Numbered from the stretch's first letter, positions 43,709 to 56,901 are shown. The stretch is 64,000 nt of DNA from Chrysoporthe austroafricana (GCA_001051155.2 JYIP02000011.1:62001-126000), one strand, 5' to 3'. Program-made: numbers and translations. Notes: generated by a model from the letters alone, not told the origin.

Positions 43709-45533
43709 ATGCTACGGTCAACCATCGACATCTTCCGCTCCTTCTTCCCGTTCGACTACACAAACCTCGTCCAGTCATCGAAGATGGCCACTCAGAAAAC
43801 CACGGCTGAGAAGAGGCACAAGGCTTACAAGAAGGCTCGGAAGGCCAAAGACTCGAAAGAGAACAGAGCTCCCGCCGTTTTGACTCGGACTCGCGGTACC
43901 ATTTCGACTGTCACCACATCTACTCCTCCTCAGGCTCCTGACAGCTCCAGTAGAGGTCAAACCCTCTCAACTCCTTCCAGAGCTCCCAACACTCTCGCTA
44001 CTAGCCAAGCCTATGATCTACCCACAGACTCGCCGAAGCCCACGAACTCGAAGTCTGTCGGCGACGGCAATGCTTCTGCAGCCGTCAAGGCTGTCGAGCA
44101 TTCGAATCGCAAGAGAGGCAGGCCCGGCAAAACCAAGCTCTACTGCCTCCCAGCGCGCTTCCTCTGGACCGACAACCGGGTCAAGAAGGAGAGAAAGAAG
44201 AGCAAGAGCCTCCACGGAAGCGAGGCCATCACCGTGAGCACCCGCTACGCGGGCCTGCAGAAGATCAGCATGCCGAAGAACTTCCAGTACCTCAATTTGC
44301 TCCCGCGCGAGATAGGGATTATGGTCTGGAAGTCCGCCATGGGCATGGACAGGCCCGGCGTCCACTTTCTCGCCGCCGCGTTGAAGAGGGACTCGCCCGC
44401 ATACCCGTGGGACCCCACCAATCCTCACGCCTACCGGGAGCCTCTCTATAAGACGATGTTTACAGAGGAAGTGGACGAGCAAGGTCGCAAGGTTTCGGTC
44501 GCGAGGAGGGTCCCCTGGTGGGAGGGCGATGACTGGGATGAGAAGACACGCGGTCGTCTGTGCCTCGTTGACCGCCAGCCGCTGAAGACTTCCCCTGGCT
44601 CCTTCATTACGTACGCCGAGAACTTCCCCGTCGGCCGCTGTTCCTCATTCTACACCTACGAGAGCGCGATGGAGCTGCTGAATCTACCCGTGGAGGAGAT
44701 CCGTGGTCTCCTCGACGAGCCGCTTGACATCAAGCTTGCAGAAGGCAAGACCGTTACCATTGATCGCGCCCACGATCTCGTCTACATCAAGTTCTTCTCC
44801 GACGTCAACCTCCCCAGAGACCCGGAGAGCGCAACTCACATGTATTCTCGTCTGCCCGGCTTCAATTGTGACGTATCCGGGCACCGGCGCAGCAACGACC
44901 AGAGCTTCAATGGCATCAACCGTATCGCCGTCGAGGTCGACCCCAAGCACCTTACCACGGTCAGTATCTCCCCTAACCCGTAATCCTGCGCTGGAGACCC
45001 ACCTGTGCTAACTTCTCACCTGTCTGTAGTGCCTCATACCCACACACGGCACCAGGTCGCCTTTCCTCTTCCCCCAGTGCGACTTCTGCCACAAGTTTGA
45101 GCGCATGCACGGCCGGTATGACGAGGAGCTAGAGCGCCTCGCAGAATTCCTGCACGTCTTCCCCCACCTGGAGGAGGTGTTCCTCGTGTTCCCGTGGAGT
45201 GGAGGGTGGGACCTTGACCAGGGACGCGGGACGCGCTACTGCGCGACCGGCTGGCCCGCGAAGCAGACTATCAAGTGGAAGGAGGGCCGGTTTACCGTGC
45301 CGAGGGTCAATCAAGATGTTGTGGGACGGGAGTTCAGGTGTAGCGGGGGCGTGCTCCGGGAGCCAAAGGGGATGGCTCCCAAGTTGACGACAGTGATGGA
45401 TGTCTATCAGTGGTGGTACTTCGATCAGAGGCCGCGCAGTTCTGGCCGTGAAGAGGCGCTGATCAAGAGAAATACTGCGAGCGTTAAGTTCCGGGCGCTG
45501 CTCTGGGACCAGGAGGAGGTAGCCAGGTGGTGA
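43709..45533 (+). CDS. 2EXR-domain protein with AT-hook-like motif, 584 aa
   Basis: Exons 43709-44959 and 45030-45533 with a GTCAGT...CTGTAG intron, phase 0. Residues about 25-60 are Lys-rich (KRHKAYKKARKAKDSKENR). A Ser/Thr/Pro-rich linker follows and then a KRGRPGKTK motif, the core of an AT-hook (minor-groove DNA binding). From about residue 195 the fungal 2EXR domain begins (FQYLNLLPREIGIMVWKSAM), followed by aromatic-rich sequence. Late in the protein are HGRYDEELERLAEFLHVFPH with LEEVFLVF, and a Cys pair CDFCHK. 2EXR proteins are abundant in ascomycetes, but their function is unknown. The AT-hook suggests a nuclear role; that is inference. The start is the first ATG; a TTG-started extension adds only four codons. 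Confidence 0.8.
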
Positions 45534-45894
45534 CGAGATAGCTGGATACGCAGTGGTCGAAGCAGGGACGGCACATTGATCGGCTGCAACGAAGAGATGC
45601 TATAGGGTCATTGTGACTCGTAACCTCAGATTCTAAGCAACCGGCATCCTGATCAGGGGATGGCCTTCAAGACAACCTTCTGTGGGAACGCTACCTACGG
45701 ATATTCGACGAGGGTATAGACCACCCTGGTAGGCTTGTGAGAAATAATTTGTCATACCTCTATGATCTAGGCAACGGAAGATTCAGACCCTGTGCGTAAT
45801 GCAATCAATGTCCATCCGTTCTGAACAGCGCGTGGCCTTCCCGGTGCTGGCCCTGGTGGCTGGATATGCCTTCTACATCCGCCCCGATCGTAGT

Positions 45895-47386
45895 TCATGG
45901 ACCATTTCCTTGCTTCACCTTCAGGCTCGTTTTGTTCTGTTCTCCCCCATTTTCACTCCCTGTTTTGGGGTGATCAGAGCGCCGCCAGTTCCCCGCAAAA
46001 ACGCTGTTGTAGGAGTAGACACCAGGAAGGAATTGCCTGAACTGCTGCGCCATCGTTATCGGACGAGACATCGAGATCTTGGTATTAAGCTGGAAAACGG
46101 GCTCGCGCCCGAGGAGTTCCACGATGAACTCCTCGTGCGTGGCTGCCAGCTCTACCCTCCGCTCCTTGGACGGGACCCCCCTGTTGAACTCCACATTGAT
46201 CATGTCGTAGATGACCTTCCGTGCGGGCGAGTGCTCGAGACATTGCTGGTACACGAGGCTGACGAACTCAGCCGGTATGGCCTTCCGCTCGAGCGAGATC
46301 TCGCCCTCGATGAAGGCGTCCATCGCCGCGTCGAAAAGCTCCTGCAGGATACCGAGGCGTCAGCGTCTCTGCCCGGCGAGGGCGGAATGAACCATGCGGG
46401 TGCAGCAATAGAGTGGATGTAGACGTACACCCCAGCAATAAATCTCGGCCAAGATGATAGTCTTGAGAAGCGCCAACTGATACTCGGCGGCGCTTCCGGG
46501 TCGCTCAGGGTTTGGTGTTTCGGCCTGCCCACGAGCCCCAACCGGGTCTTGAGAGGTCAGAGAATAATTTATTGGTCGGGGGCAGCCCGCTTGGTAGTCG
46601 GCAAGACGGATCTCTTCAAGAGAATACCCGGAAAACATACCAGGCGGCGAACTGAGCACTGAGTGGGTGAGATCGTCAGGGGTTGATTCTTAAGAGATCG
46701 ATATTAGATTTCCATTGCCATGACGTACGTTCTATCTCGACGGCCCCCTCATGGCTCCTGACAGGTAAAGCTGAGTAATTTTCATTGGAACCGGATTGTG
46801 AGGGAGTTTGACTTGGTGTGATTTTGAATAAAGAAGATTTGCCGGTGGAATTCTTTGGCTGAGGAAATGGATTGGTGGAAAACATAGATTCAGCTGAAAA
46901 CAGCGGCTTGACATGAGGAATCCGGCCCGTATAGAGGAATTCGACGAGAATCTTGAATGCGGCCGGATCGTCCTCCTCTAGATAGATAATTCCCTCATGC
47001 TGCTCTTTGAAACCGCTGGTCAGGGTGACCTTGAAGTGAGATGACCTTGATATGAGCAGATTCTTGTGAACGACGAACTTCTTCCGATCAGGGCCGATGA
47101 AGAAGGTCACCCATTCTGTGCCAAATTTACTGTGTGAAAAACCGTCAGTCAGTGCATATTGAATCGATGAGGAACGAGATGCAATTCCTGGGCCACCAGC
47201 CGCGAGACTTCTTTTTTTTTTTCCGGGGGGGGGGGAACGTCTGCCCGTGGTTGTCGCCGTCATGCTGAGCCTGAAATTTGACGGCAAGGGTTCTACAGCA
47301 ACTTTGCTGGAGGATGTGTATCATGACTGGCAAGTGAAGGATTATAATGCATCCAAAACATACTCTACAAGCAAGGCAGGCTCCAT
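45895..47386 (-). CDS. BTB/POZ-domain protein, 366 aa
   Basis: BTB domains dimerise and often bind Cullin-3. Exons on the minus strand: 47364-47386, 46729-47129, 46429-46658, 45895-46341. The first coding exon is only 23 nt and is inferred from a GTATGT donor whose phase gives MEPALLVDKFGTEWVTFF. A frame running further upstream across 47130 has a poly-Lys/poly-Gly-like tract and is less likely. BTB core: FIGPDRKKFVVHKNLLISRS, TSGFKEQHEGIIYLEEDDPA with AFKILVEFLYTGRIP. Then comes a Ser/Pro-rich insert, AAEYQLALLKTIILAEIYCW, and a C-terminal helical region (MDAFIEGEISLERKAIPAEF, VSLVYQQCLEHSPARKVIYD). No MATH, Kelch or zinc-finger domain. Such short BTB proteins are common in fungi and of unknown role. 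Confidence 0.82.
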
Positions 47387-47975
47387 GATGGCCTGGTGAG
47401 GGCGGCTCGGCGATAGTAGCTGGACGATGGGTGTTGAGTTACAGGAGAGGGGGGATGTTTGTTACTGTAGTACTCAGCAGGAATCCAGGATGGCGGTGCA
47501 CGTGACAGGTGAAACGATGTTGGTTCTCTTCATGCAGCATGCAGCGCTTAGGTGCAGCATCTGAGGCGCAGCTGCCCACCAGTACCTCCAGTCGCCTACG
47601 TCTCGGCAGGGATGATCTCGAGGCCCGGTTCGAAGGCTGACGGTGAAGATGCGGGCTGGTACGACGGGGTTGGAACAGGCTACAGCTTGGCCCCTTGGTG
47701 GTAATCGAGGGTCTCAGTAACTACTGTACGCGAGAAGCGGGCACCCAGCCCACCATGTGCCAAGGCAGAAATTTGATCTTCCACACGGGAGCAACGTTGT
47801 TGAGATAGCGGGTTCATTAGGTTCTGGTTTATTATATGTTTACAGGAGGAGACGTCGGCTTCGTCTGCGACTATGTCCACAGCGCGCATGCGACACGCGC
47901 GCATGCCCTGTATACGGCAGCCTTCAGCACGGGCTTCAGGCGCAGGCGCTTGTCCGGAAGGCCGGTGGGGGCCGC
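47387..47975. other. Intergenic stretch
   Basis: No gene; between the 5' end of the BTB gene and the 3' end of the mucin-like gene. Confidence 0.5.
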
Positions 47976-49630
47976 TCAGTGATGATCCGGACTGGTCCTC
48001 GGCGTGCTGGGCGGCACAGGCCACGCTTCTGGAGAGAGCACATCACTGCTCGCGACGCTGGAGGCGCCCATGCTCGCATGGCTCGCCCTGTTCTGCGTCA
48101 GGCTGTGCGCCGCCGGGTTGCCACCGCTCACGGCCGGGCGGTACGCCTTGTACCCTCCGTTCAGCTGAGCGACCGGCACATGCGAAGCCATCATAGCGGG
48201 GTATTTGTTTATCGACAGGGGTGGCGGTCGGAGGTCTTCGGACCCGTACGTCCTCTGGACAGGTCGCCGGTAAGGTTCCCTGTCCTCAGCCGGCCTGGAC
48301 GGCCCTCGCGCCGGGGCCCGCGAGCCTGGCTCCCTATCACCAGCCGCTCTGGAGGGCGGCCCTCGCACAGGCGGCCGCCATTCCGGGCCGCTGCCCCCAC
48401 CGCTGCCGCCTGATAGCCTCGGCGGCCTGGCTGGTATGCTGACGATGCGGGCTTCTGATCCCGAGACGCTGATGGCCGTTCCTGGTTCGGGTTTTGAGAT
48501 TGGTGGTGGATGTTGAAGAGGGAAAGCGGTCGGGTCGGGCGAGACGAGAGACACGTCCGATGCCGGATCGTGACTCTGGGGTGAGATGGGCGAGACGGGG
48601 CAGGCCTGGCGGCCACTGAGGTAGTGAGTATCGACGGTGAGGCTATTAGGGTTTTCCTTGGGGCCTGCTATCGGGCCCATAGCGCGCGCGATGTTGACGC
48701 CGATGAGCGTCTCGCCCGTCATATTGGGAGCAGCACCGTCGCCCTTCTCCATGTTGTAGTAAGGTCCGATATGGCTGTCCCTGTTCTTCTTGAAGGGCGC
48801 GAGGGCGCGCTGCATGAACGGTGACCTCCTGGACCTATAAAGCAGGAAGCCAATGAGGGCCAGAGCGGCCACGGCAACTGGAGTCGGAAGTCAGCGAGTG
48901 CGCGATGCTATAAGAAGGACGGGCCTGCTCTCTTACCCAACACGCCAGCAATCACCCCGGCTTTTGAATGTGAGGTGGTTTTGGTCACGCCGCTGGTCCC
49001 TGAGGACAGAGAAGCAGAAGCAGATGATGTCGCCGACGAAGAACTCGCGCCGGACGCAGCTGCTGAGGCCGTCTGTGCACTCGCTGTGCCTGTGTCAGTC
49101 GGCCCCGCCGCAGTGGTCTGTGACGACGAGGTCACGGCGCCGGTCGATGCTGTCTCCGCCGATCCTGCGGTGGTTGTCGAGGCGCCGTCCGCGGTAGCCT
49201 GGGTAGATGAGGCGGTCTTGCTGGTCCCAGCAGCCGGAGTCGTCTCGGCAGTGCTCGAGGTTGTCTTCGCGGCCCCTGCCTCTGTGGTCGTCGAAGTCTC
49301 GGCTTCTGTGGTCGCCTCTGTTGTTGAAGTCTCGGCTTCTGAGGTTGTCTTTGTCGCAGCAACCGTGGTCTCCGTTGTGGATTTCACAGACGTTGTCGTG
49401 ACTGCTGCGGCCGAGGTCGTGGTCTCTGGCGCCGATGATGTAGAAGTGGTGCTGTCGTCTCCTCCTCCTCCATTTCCACCCCCGCTCCCATTCCCAGCGC
49501 CGCCTTCTCCTCCTTCTCCTCCTCCCTGCGAGCCTTTCCCTCCGCTCTCCCCTCCCCCTCCCGAGCCGCGGCCGCCTCCCTTGTCTCTCCTCACCGCGAG
49601 GCGCGACTTGTCGTGTAGCGCGCCATGCAT
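47976..49630 (-). CDS. Mucin-like single-pass membrane protein, 531 aa
   Basis: Exons 48937-49630 and 47976-48877 with a GTAAGA intron in phase 1. Residues about 20-55 are Gly-rich (GGGESGGKGSQGGGEGGEGG); about 60-215 are almost only Ser, Thr, Ala and Glu, as in O-glycosylated cell-wall sensors. A transmembrane helix spans the splice site (AGVIAGVLVAVAALALIGFL), followed by the stop-transfer LLYRSRRSPFMQRALAPFKK. The cytoplasmic tail of about 290 residues is Pro/Arg/Ser-rich with repeated SRAAGDREPGSRAP-like units. The layout resembles fungal Mid2/Wsc-type or similar wall-stress proteins, but no WSC domain or conserved Cys are seen. No signal peptide follows the first in-frame ATG, so an upstream exon coding for one is likely missing from my model. 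Confidence 0.75.
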
Positions 49631-51253
49631 CTTCGTCAACCGCACCTCATGAGTGTCTCCGACTGCGGGTGTTTGGAGCTCCGGAACTCAGGTCGCCGCC
49701 ATGCACAGCATTGCCCGCGAGATAGCCTCTGGCCTGTGCAGTTGCCAGAGAGGCAAGCGAGACGGGAGAAGAGAGAGGGGGGGCATCCCGGACTGTTGGT
49801 GGCGGTCGGGCCCCGGGGCATCAGGATGAAGGATCGCAAAGCGAGGGCAGGGGCCCCAGGCGGCGAACTATTGGACGGACCGTTCTCGAGGTGCTGATGG
49901 CGGCACGTCCGGCCCCTGCATGAGGTCGCATCGCCGCCCCGGAGCAGACAAGTCCTGACCACCGTATCCACCGCCCACAGCGTGCCCATCCTGTATCATG
50001 CCACGGCGCTAGCCCGACCCAGGCACGCCAGGCACCCAGGGCTCGCCATGGCGAGGTGGGAATAGACAGCGAATTTCCGGCGCGCCACACGTGCGCCGCC
50101 CTCCTGCTGGCCTGCGGGCTGTGGCGGGCAGGCCTGCGCTGCGGAGGAATCAGGAACGCCAATCGAAACACACGACCTCCGTGGCATCTGCTACGCGTGG
50201 GGTTGCATCTCGCTGCACCTGCTGCGGCGTATCCCCCGAGGTGTGCTCGTGTCGAGAACCCGAGACGCACCGACACGAACGCTTGGGCACCGGCAGTGTT
50301 GCCCTGCCCGGCCGTGCCAGCCAGCCTGCTGCCCCATCCAGCACGGCCCTGCTGGTAGCGAGTGGATAACCCAAGGCTGTCCTCGGACAATAAACAGATC
50401 AGTGGGGCCCTCCGTCCGTGAAACAGAGGAAAGGGACATGTTTCCGCACAGCTCGGCTGCAGGACAAGTGGAGAGCTCGCGGCCTAGCTGGGCCCGTCCA
50501 CACCCTCCCCGGAAGCGATCCACCCATTTGACTTGGCGTCGACGCAGGAACCGTCAGGGGGCCAGAAGTACGCGTGTGGAAAATGCAACTCCGTGCTCTA
50601 CATATTCCCGGACAGGCCTCGCTGCCTAAAGAAAACCAGAGTGATAAGAACAGTCACAGCAAAGACAGGGACCAGTCAGGGAATTCTTCAAGACGAACCA
50701 ACAAGCGGTGAAGCTAGAGATACTATGCCATAACTTGCAAATTTCGTACAAGTCCTCACCAACCACCAGCCGCCCGCTTTGTTCCGGTCAAGTGTAGTGA
50801 GGTTGGACTGTTTTTTTCTTTTTTTCTTTCTAGCCGCTGCAACGTGGTATATCAATTGACCTACCTGATCTGGCATTATTGTGTGATTCAGACTAAAAGG
50901 CACGCCGATGATGTCGTTATTTCAGAAGGACAACGACATCCAACCGCTACAAACGGAAAGTGTGATTGTGTAGAGGTAACTATTAATCTGCACGATTGAG
51001 GGCTTTGCCAGCCATTGTACACGTGAGTACATCGTCTAAAAATTGTTGGTACTAGGGACACTCTCATGGCCAACAAGGAGGAAAGGACAGGACTATAAAA
51101 AAAATTAAGAAAAAAGTGAAAAAAAAAAAAAAAAAAATTTAATAAATAATAAAATAAAAGAAACAGGTTGCAACGGCGGCCAGAGATCGGCCGCATGAAG
51201 CTCCGAAGACAGCCGTTTCAGAACGACGCCGCTACGAGAGCTCCCTTGGCCGC
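49631..51253. other. Intergenic stretch
   Basis: No supported gene. The left part should hold the promoter and perhaps the missing first exon of the mucin-like gene. Near 51060-51170 there is an A-rich segment with a run of about 20 A. Confidence 0.5.
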
Positions 51254-54200
51254 TCATCCATCGTCATCATTCGAACGGTTCCTCCGAGCCCTGCTCCTCG
51301 ACCTCGTCTCTCTGATCGTACTGCTCTGCATCTGGCGACCGCCTGCACCCGCGCTCGCGGCCACGGCACCACGCCGACCTGGACTATCGAAGTGCACCCT
51401 CGCCTCCCCCTCCCCTTCCGAAGGGTCTTCATCATCCGTCGTATCCTCCTCGGAGCTAGTGTCTTCGGACGCCTCCTCCGCCGTGACAGGGTGAGGCCCG
51501 GTACCGCTGCTGGAGCTGGCCGCAGAGGGCATCTGCTTGGGTTTCTTGGGCAGGCCGGTGGTCTCGGTAGGCGGCTGCGTGCGCTTGCCTTTGTCCCGGC
51601 TGCCACTTCCGAGGTTGTAGTCATCGGGGTCCTCGCCTTCGCGGAGGGCTTCGTCTCCATCGGAGCCGCGACGGCCATGCCTGTATGCAGGATCCCTCAC
51701 GCGCGAGGCTCCTGGTCTCTGGCGACTAACCGGCTGGGGGCTGCTCCCTGCTTGGCCAGCGTCGGAACCTGGCCGGCCTTGCTGCTCTTTTCCTGTCATG
51801 GGGCCGTAGGTCTCAGGCTCAGCGATCCTCGAAGACCCCAACGCTGGCGTCTCTGGGATTGGCAACCCCGTCGGGACGACAAAAGTGCTCGTTCTTCGAG
51901 CGCCCACTTCACCTGGATTGAGCGGGCTTGTACCCGGCGACCCAGCCCGACCGCTTGATTCTGGGCATCGTCAGCTATGACTTCTTGAAACTGCGGGTTC
52001 ACTCTCCAACACAGAAAGGAGAGGGTCTAATACGTACTCAGCCGTCTCTGCAGGTCGCTGACCTGCAGATTCAGGGTTTTGACCTGGCGCGTCAGGGAGA
52101 GGATCTGTCTCTGGTCTTTTTCGTTCTGCAACTTGAGAGTTCCTACAAGCTCCTGTCGGCCAGCCTCATCATAATCACGAGATCTAAATTTTTCCCGGAT
52201 GTCTGCGGCATCCCAGTTCGATGCTTTCGAGATATCGAGGTCGAGCTTGATGCGATTCACGCGCTCTCTGATGTGATCGTCAAAGTGCGCCACCTTCTGA
52301 ACCCTCTCCCGCCAGTGACGTGCCTGAAAATCGATCTCACAGAATGGGCAGACGCCCAGCAAATTGGTCTCCCCGGTGTGTCGGCTCCTGAAGTGGTCAT
52401 AAAGTCCTTTGGCGTTGAGATTGCTCAGATCGGTCTCACAAAGCATACATGTGCTTGGCACGAAGAACATGTCCTCGCCTTCTCGTCGCGCAGAAGGGTA
52501 CAAAGCGTGTCTCCGATGCTCTGCGGTATCGAGAGGACTGTCCAAAGGCTCGCCGGTCGACGTGTTAACCGGGTTCTCGCCGGTCCGCGGCTTATGACCA
52601 CACTGGTCGAGATGTCCGTAGCACTCTCGGTCGGGGCACAACTGGATATCGATACCGCACCAGGGACACCACTTCGTCCTCTCTATATTGGCGCCTTTGC
52701 AGTGAAACAGATGTTTCTGGGCATAGACTTTGGAGAACCTGTGCGTGGGCAAGGCGCACGCGGTACAGTAAACAATCCTTTGATCAGCCATAGTAGGATC
52801 GTCGGAGACCGCACACGTGTGCCCTGGCTGGTCAGGGAACAGGGTAGTGGGTAACAACGCGGCTGTCTTCTCACCGCACTTGGTGCAGAACTTGTCAGTG
52901 GCGCTGCTGGACAGAGCTCCGGGGTAGCAGATGTTGTCGTGCTGGGCACGGTCAGCCTTGTTGATCAGGATGGTGTGGTTGCGGCCGCACCGAGCACAGA
53001 AGTTCCACGCCTCCTCTCTCTTGTGCGTGAAACCGTTGTTCTTTATCCGAACCGAGCTATCCTGAAGGACGTCACCCCTTCTGCTAAAGAAGTCTGCATG
53101 GTTTTCGATAAAATGAGCTTTCCTCTGACGGTCACCCCAGTGGGCGAAAAGGGTCTCGGGGCAGAACGGACAGTTCGTCCCAACGTGTTTGTCCTTGAGA
53201 TGTTGTCTGAAAAACCGCATGCCCTCCTGGTCAACCTCGAAGTAATCCCTACAGCCCTCGTAGGGACATGGCTGGGCGCGGTTCAAAGCAAAGGTTCGCA
53301 TCTGGAAGAAGGACTCTTGCAGCCGACGTTGCTCTGTGGGGGTCATCACTTGTGTGCTGATGACGGGCACGGTATCAACAGGAAGGCCGGCCGCACCAGG
53401 CGTTTTGAGGATCTGCTCCAGAGGTGGCGCATTTATGGGAATCGAGGGATTCTGGCCTTCCATGTTGATGGACAGAGGCCGGCTGTAAGACCATTCACGG
53501 AGGGCCTTGCCTCTTGTAAAGTCATCGAGCCGCTCTCCACGGTCTGGTAGTCGGCGACTGTTGAATTCAAGAGGTCGCCGAGTAATATCACTGCCAAACG
53601 GCGGCTCTACCCAGCTAGTGGCGGGACCTGAGTGCTCCGCGGGGGTTTCAGACACTTGCTGGTGACGCTCTTGTGTTTGGGTATTGAAGGGGCCTAGAGT
53701 GGAAGGGTCATTCCGCTCCATAAAGACAATCACGTCTTCAGCACGCTCGTGGCGGCCCCAGTAAAATCCATCGTTTGGTTCGTCTGGTAGAGCACCTGGA
53801 TCCGACAGTTCAATCTCAGATTCCGTCTCTTGAAGGTTCACTCTCGGACCGACATGTAACACAAACTCCCTGTGACCGTTCTTGTGGTAGGCGTCGATGA
53901 GCCATTCCCAGATCTGAGGCGTAGGACCCACACCGGGATGAAACCAGTTCTCCTTAGACTTCTTTGCCGCATTCTCAGGCAGGGTGATCTGCACAAGGCA
54001 GGATTGAGGGGGGAGCACATTGCTGGATCCGACAGACCACTTCTCCTCCTGCTCAGCGTCGGGACGGGAAAGCGTGCGCCAAAGAGACTTGAACCAGTCC
54101 TGATATTGGATCGCCGCCGTCTCTGTGCCGACATCCTGTGATATGAGCAAGTAGGCGAGGCTACCCTCCTGTTCACCAGCCAATGAAAACACTGCCAACT

Positions 54201-55578
54201 GCTCTCGTTCCAGAGACGGTCTGTAGCTGAGGTCCTTTTGAACCTCAGAGAAGTGTACATCTCGAGAGATCTGGCTAACGCAGATGTCGAAGGTTTGATC
54301 ATCATCTAGCTCATCATGGAAGTACTCGAGGGTCTCGAGCCACGTCTTGTAAAAGTTAAGCTCATCCTGCTCACAGCGGCCGAGGAAGCACTGGTCGCTA
54401 GTAAGGAAGGTGCATGGAGAGCGCTGGCCCTTGGGATGAGATAGGAGGGATATAGTAATCCCAACAGAAGAAGTCGCACTGCAGCGATTGCGGAGGCAGA
54501 GGGCCCGGTCAATGGCTGCGAAGAATGATTTGGGGTCGGAGTACGAGAAAGACGTCCGGCCCAGAAGACTCCAGAGGAAGACCTCGTCGTTGTCGTCGTT
54601 GTCGTCGTTGTCTCCGCTGCCTCCACGCAGTATCAGGCGATCAGTGACACGACTTGCGCGGCTATCGGCTGAGTCTGAACCTGCGATTGAGACATGGCTC
54701 TCGTCGCCCATAGCGTCTACCATAGCTGTATCTTCATCGTCCGAGTCAGCGTGGCTACCGCCACGGAGCTCCAGCCAACTCTCCACTTCGTCACCCGGCA
54801 CCAGCATGGGGATTCCATAAAATAACTCATAAGTCTTGTCAGGATTCACTGTCATAAAACAAGTCAGTTATCTAGGAGGGATTCGAAGAGGGCAATAGTA
54901 CCGACTGTGAGAGTTGTCCCTGCCGTGGCCTCGCCTCTCATAGTAGTTCAAATACCGGAGCGGGCGCAGCTCCTCCGGGATGAAGGTCAGATCGTCATCA
55001 AATTGATCGTCGCCATCGTTCCCGAAGGCGGACATGAAGCTCAGGCCGTTCAGGTCACCCACGTTGGACACCATATCCGTGAAGCGTGATGGCTCGACCG
55101 GGAGGCCGAAGTACATCATAGTCAGCTTGAACTCGAGAGAGACTTTGACATTCGCATCGCAGCTGCGCCAGGGCTCCGTGGCCAGTTTTGCTGCGTAGGC
55201 AGCTGCGTCGGCCTTCTGCAAGTCGTATATGGCCTTCTGGGTCTTCTTGTCGACGTAGCCAAGCTCGAATTTGTCGACTTCGTACTTGGAGAAATTGTCC
55301 ACGAACACGTCGTGAAAGCTCTTGCCAGGAGTATGAAGTTCATCCCGGAATCTTTGGAGCTGAGCTTGGAACTCCGGCTGGGTCGGGGTGATGTTGAGAT
55401 TCCAGCGTCCCATGGATCGTTCCCACTTCTGCCGGTCTGTAACAGGCGTCTGTTCCCGCGAGCGTGTGGTAGATTGAGAACTGGAGCGAGAGCGACTACT
55501 GCTACGGCTGCTATCGCTGTCGTCGGACTCTACATCATTGTGGAGAGCAGAGTCAAGAAACCCAGAGAAGAAATCCAT
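51254..55578 (-). CDS. Large multi-zinc-finger protein, 1396 aa
   Basis: Exons on the minus strand: 54906-55578, 52038-54848, 51254-51960; phases sum to 1397 codons. The first donor (GTCGGT) is not ideal, so that junction is less sure than the second (GTACGT...CCCAG). Order of parts: Ser/Arg-rich start (SDSSRSSSRSRSSSQSTTRS); a folded part with FTDMVSNVGDLNGLSFMSAF; acidic linkers. Then from about residue 750 to 1070 a row of seven or eight Cys/His modules: CPYEGCRDYF...H...H, CPFCPETLFAHWGDRQRKAH, FCARCGRNHT...HDNIC, FCTKCGEKTA...HTC, YCTACALPTH...HLFHC, WCPWCGIDIQLCPDREC with HLDQC, CMLCETDLS...HFRSRH, CPFCEIDFQARHW. A coiled coil follows (about 1125-1160), then a disordered tail with an acidic run and an RS-rich end (RETRSRSRARRNR). 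Role unknown; probably nuclear nucleic-acid or chromatin binding. Confidence 0.85.
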
Positions 55579-56901
55579 CTCTCGACGTGGTGGTTGACAG
55601 CGAGAACCAAGCACAGCTTGCAAATATTGTAGCAAACTCAAGAGTGTAGGTCGGCTTACTTCTGTAGAGGTGTCGCAAGCTGCGAGGAAGAAATGGACTC
55701 GAAACGGAGAGGTGTGGAGGAAGTTGGGCTTTGATTTGAAAGATAATCACTGGGTCTGCAGAGGTACCATCTCCCTGAAAACGACCATAAGTCAGAGGTG
55801 GTGGACAGGAAGCCTCTTTCAAAGCAAAGGGCTGCTGTGGAGAATTGTCCATTTCCGGTAGCTGACCAGCCAGCATGGAAACAAGAGACTGACAGCGATA
55901 GTTTCCGGATTGGTGGAGACTTTTCCCAGAAAGACTTCTGGTTGATTACTTTGCTAGCTAAGAAGAATCCTTGCTGCGATGTGACAACGGCGTAAGAAAA
56001 TGGGACAGTTTGGACTTCAGATCTCCGCATCCGGACGGCGGTGCACTAGAAGCCGCACAAAGGAACAATAAAGGGGTGGAATGGAGGCTGAATAGGACAC
56101 TACCAAGGTTGATACATTGTTTCAAAAAGCCATTTGACGATGATCGCTCGTTCTGGAGGCAACACTGAGCCTCTTTGGGGCGCGATGCTCGAAATGGACA
56201 TTAGACAGCAGATTTCTGCCATTAAGCATGGCTTCTGATCTTCGTTGGCGCGGTGATCTTGAGGTCCGTATGAACGCATTTATTTACTACTATACTAGCG
56301 AATACCATCTATCGAGATCACGTTCGAAGTTCTTTGTTCCCACCTTGCTGATCCAATCCCGCGCACGCGACACCAATGAATTACAAAACGAAGCACGGAA
56401 GGAAAGTATTATAGGATAGCTTGCCATACGGTGATTGTGTCAGTATCTTGAGAATGCAATGTCATCTTTTGGCATGTTGTCTTCGACGGACGGTCGACTT
56501 ACACCAAGCTGGATTGACTCTTTCCGAAATTGGCCGGTCACGCAGCGGGTCAGTGTGCTCCACCTTCAGCCTCCTCCGTCTTCAAAGCGGATATTTCAGA
56601 CCGGACATAGGAGCAATGCACTAGTTGAGCAGCTTGTATGCGGCACTCAAGCAGATTACTTGTGCCTATTTTAGGCTAGACGGCGAGCAATCCTGGGCCT
56701 CGGAGTGCAGAGAACGCGACGTTAGAAGGTTTTGACTGCGTTAACCACATAAATCTATTCACTTGAGTAGCTTTGGTAGAATAAATAAATAGCCAATCTC
56801 CGAGCATAAAATAGGTCTATTGATGCAGCTCAAGACTTATCTTAATGTTGATGCCGCCCACCCACCACCTCTAATAATGTACAAGGCCGTCATACCGAGT
56901 T
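55579..56901. other. Intergenic stretch between the zinc-finger gene and RPN2
   Basis: No convincing gene; the frames are short and lack motifs. It should hold the promoter of the zinc-finger gene and the 3' UTR of RPN2. Confidence 0.5.
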
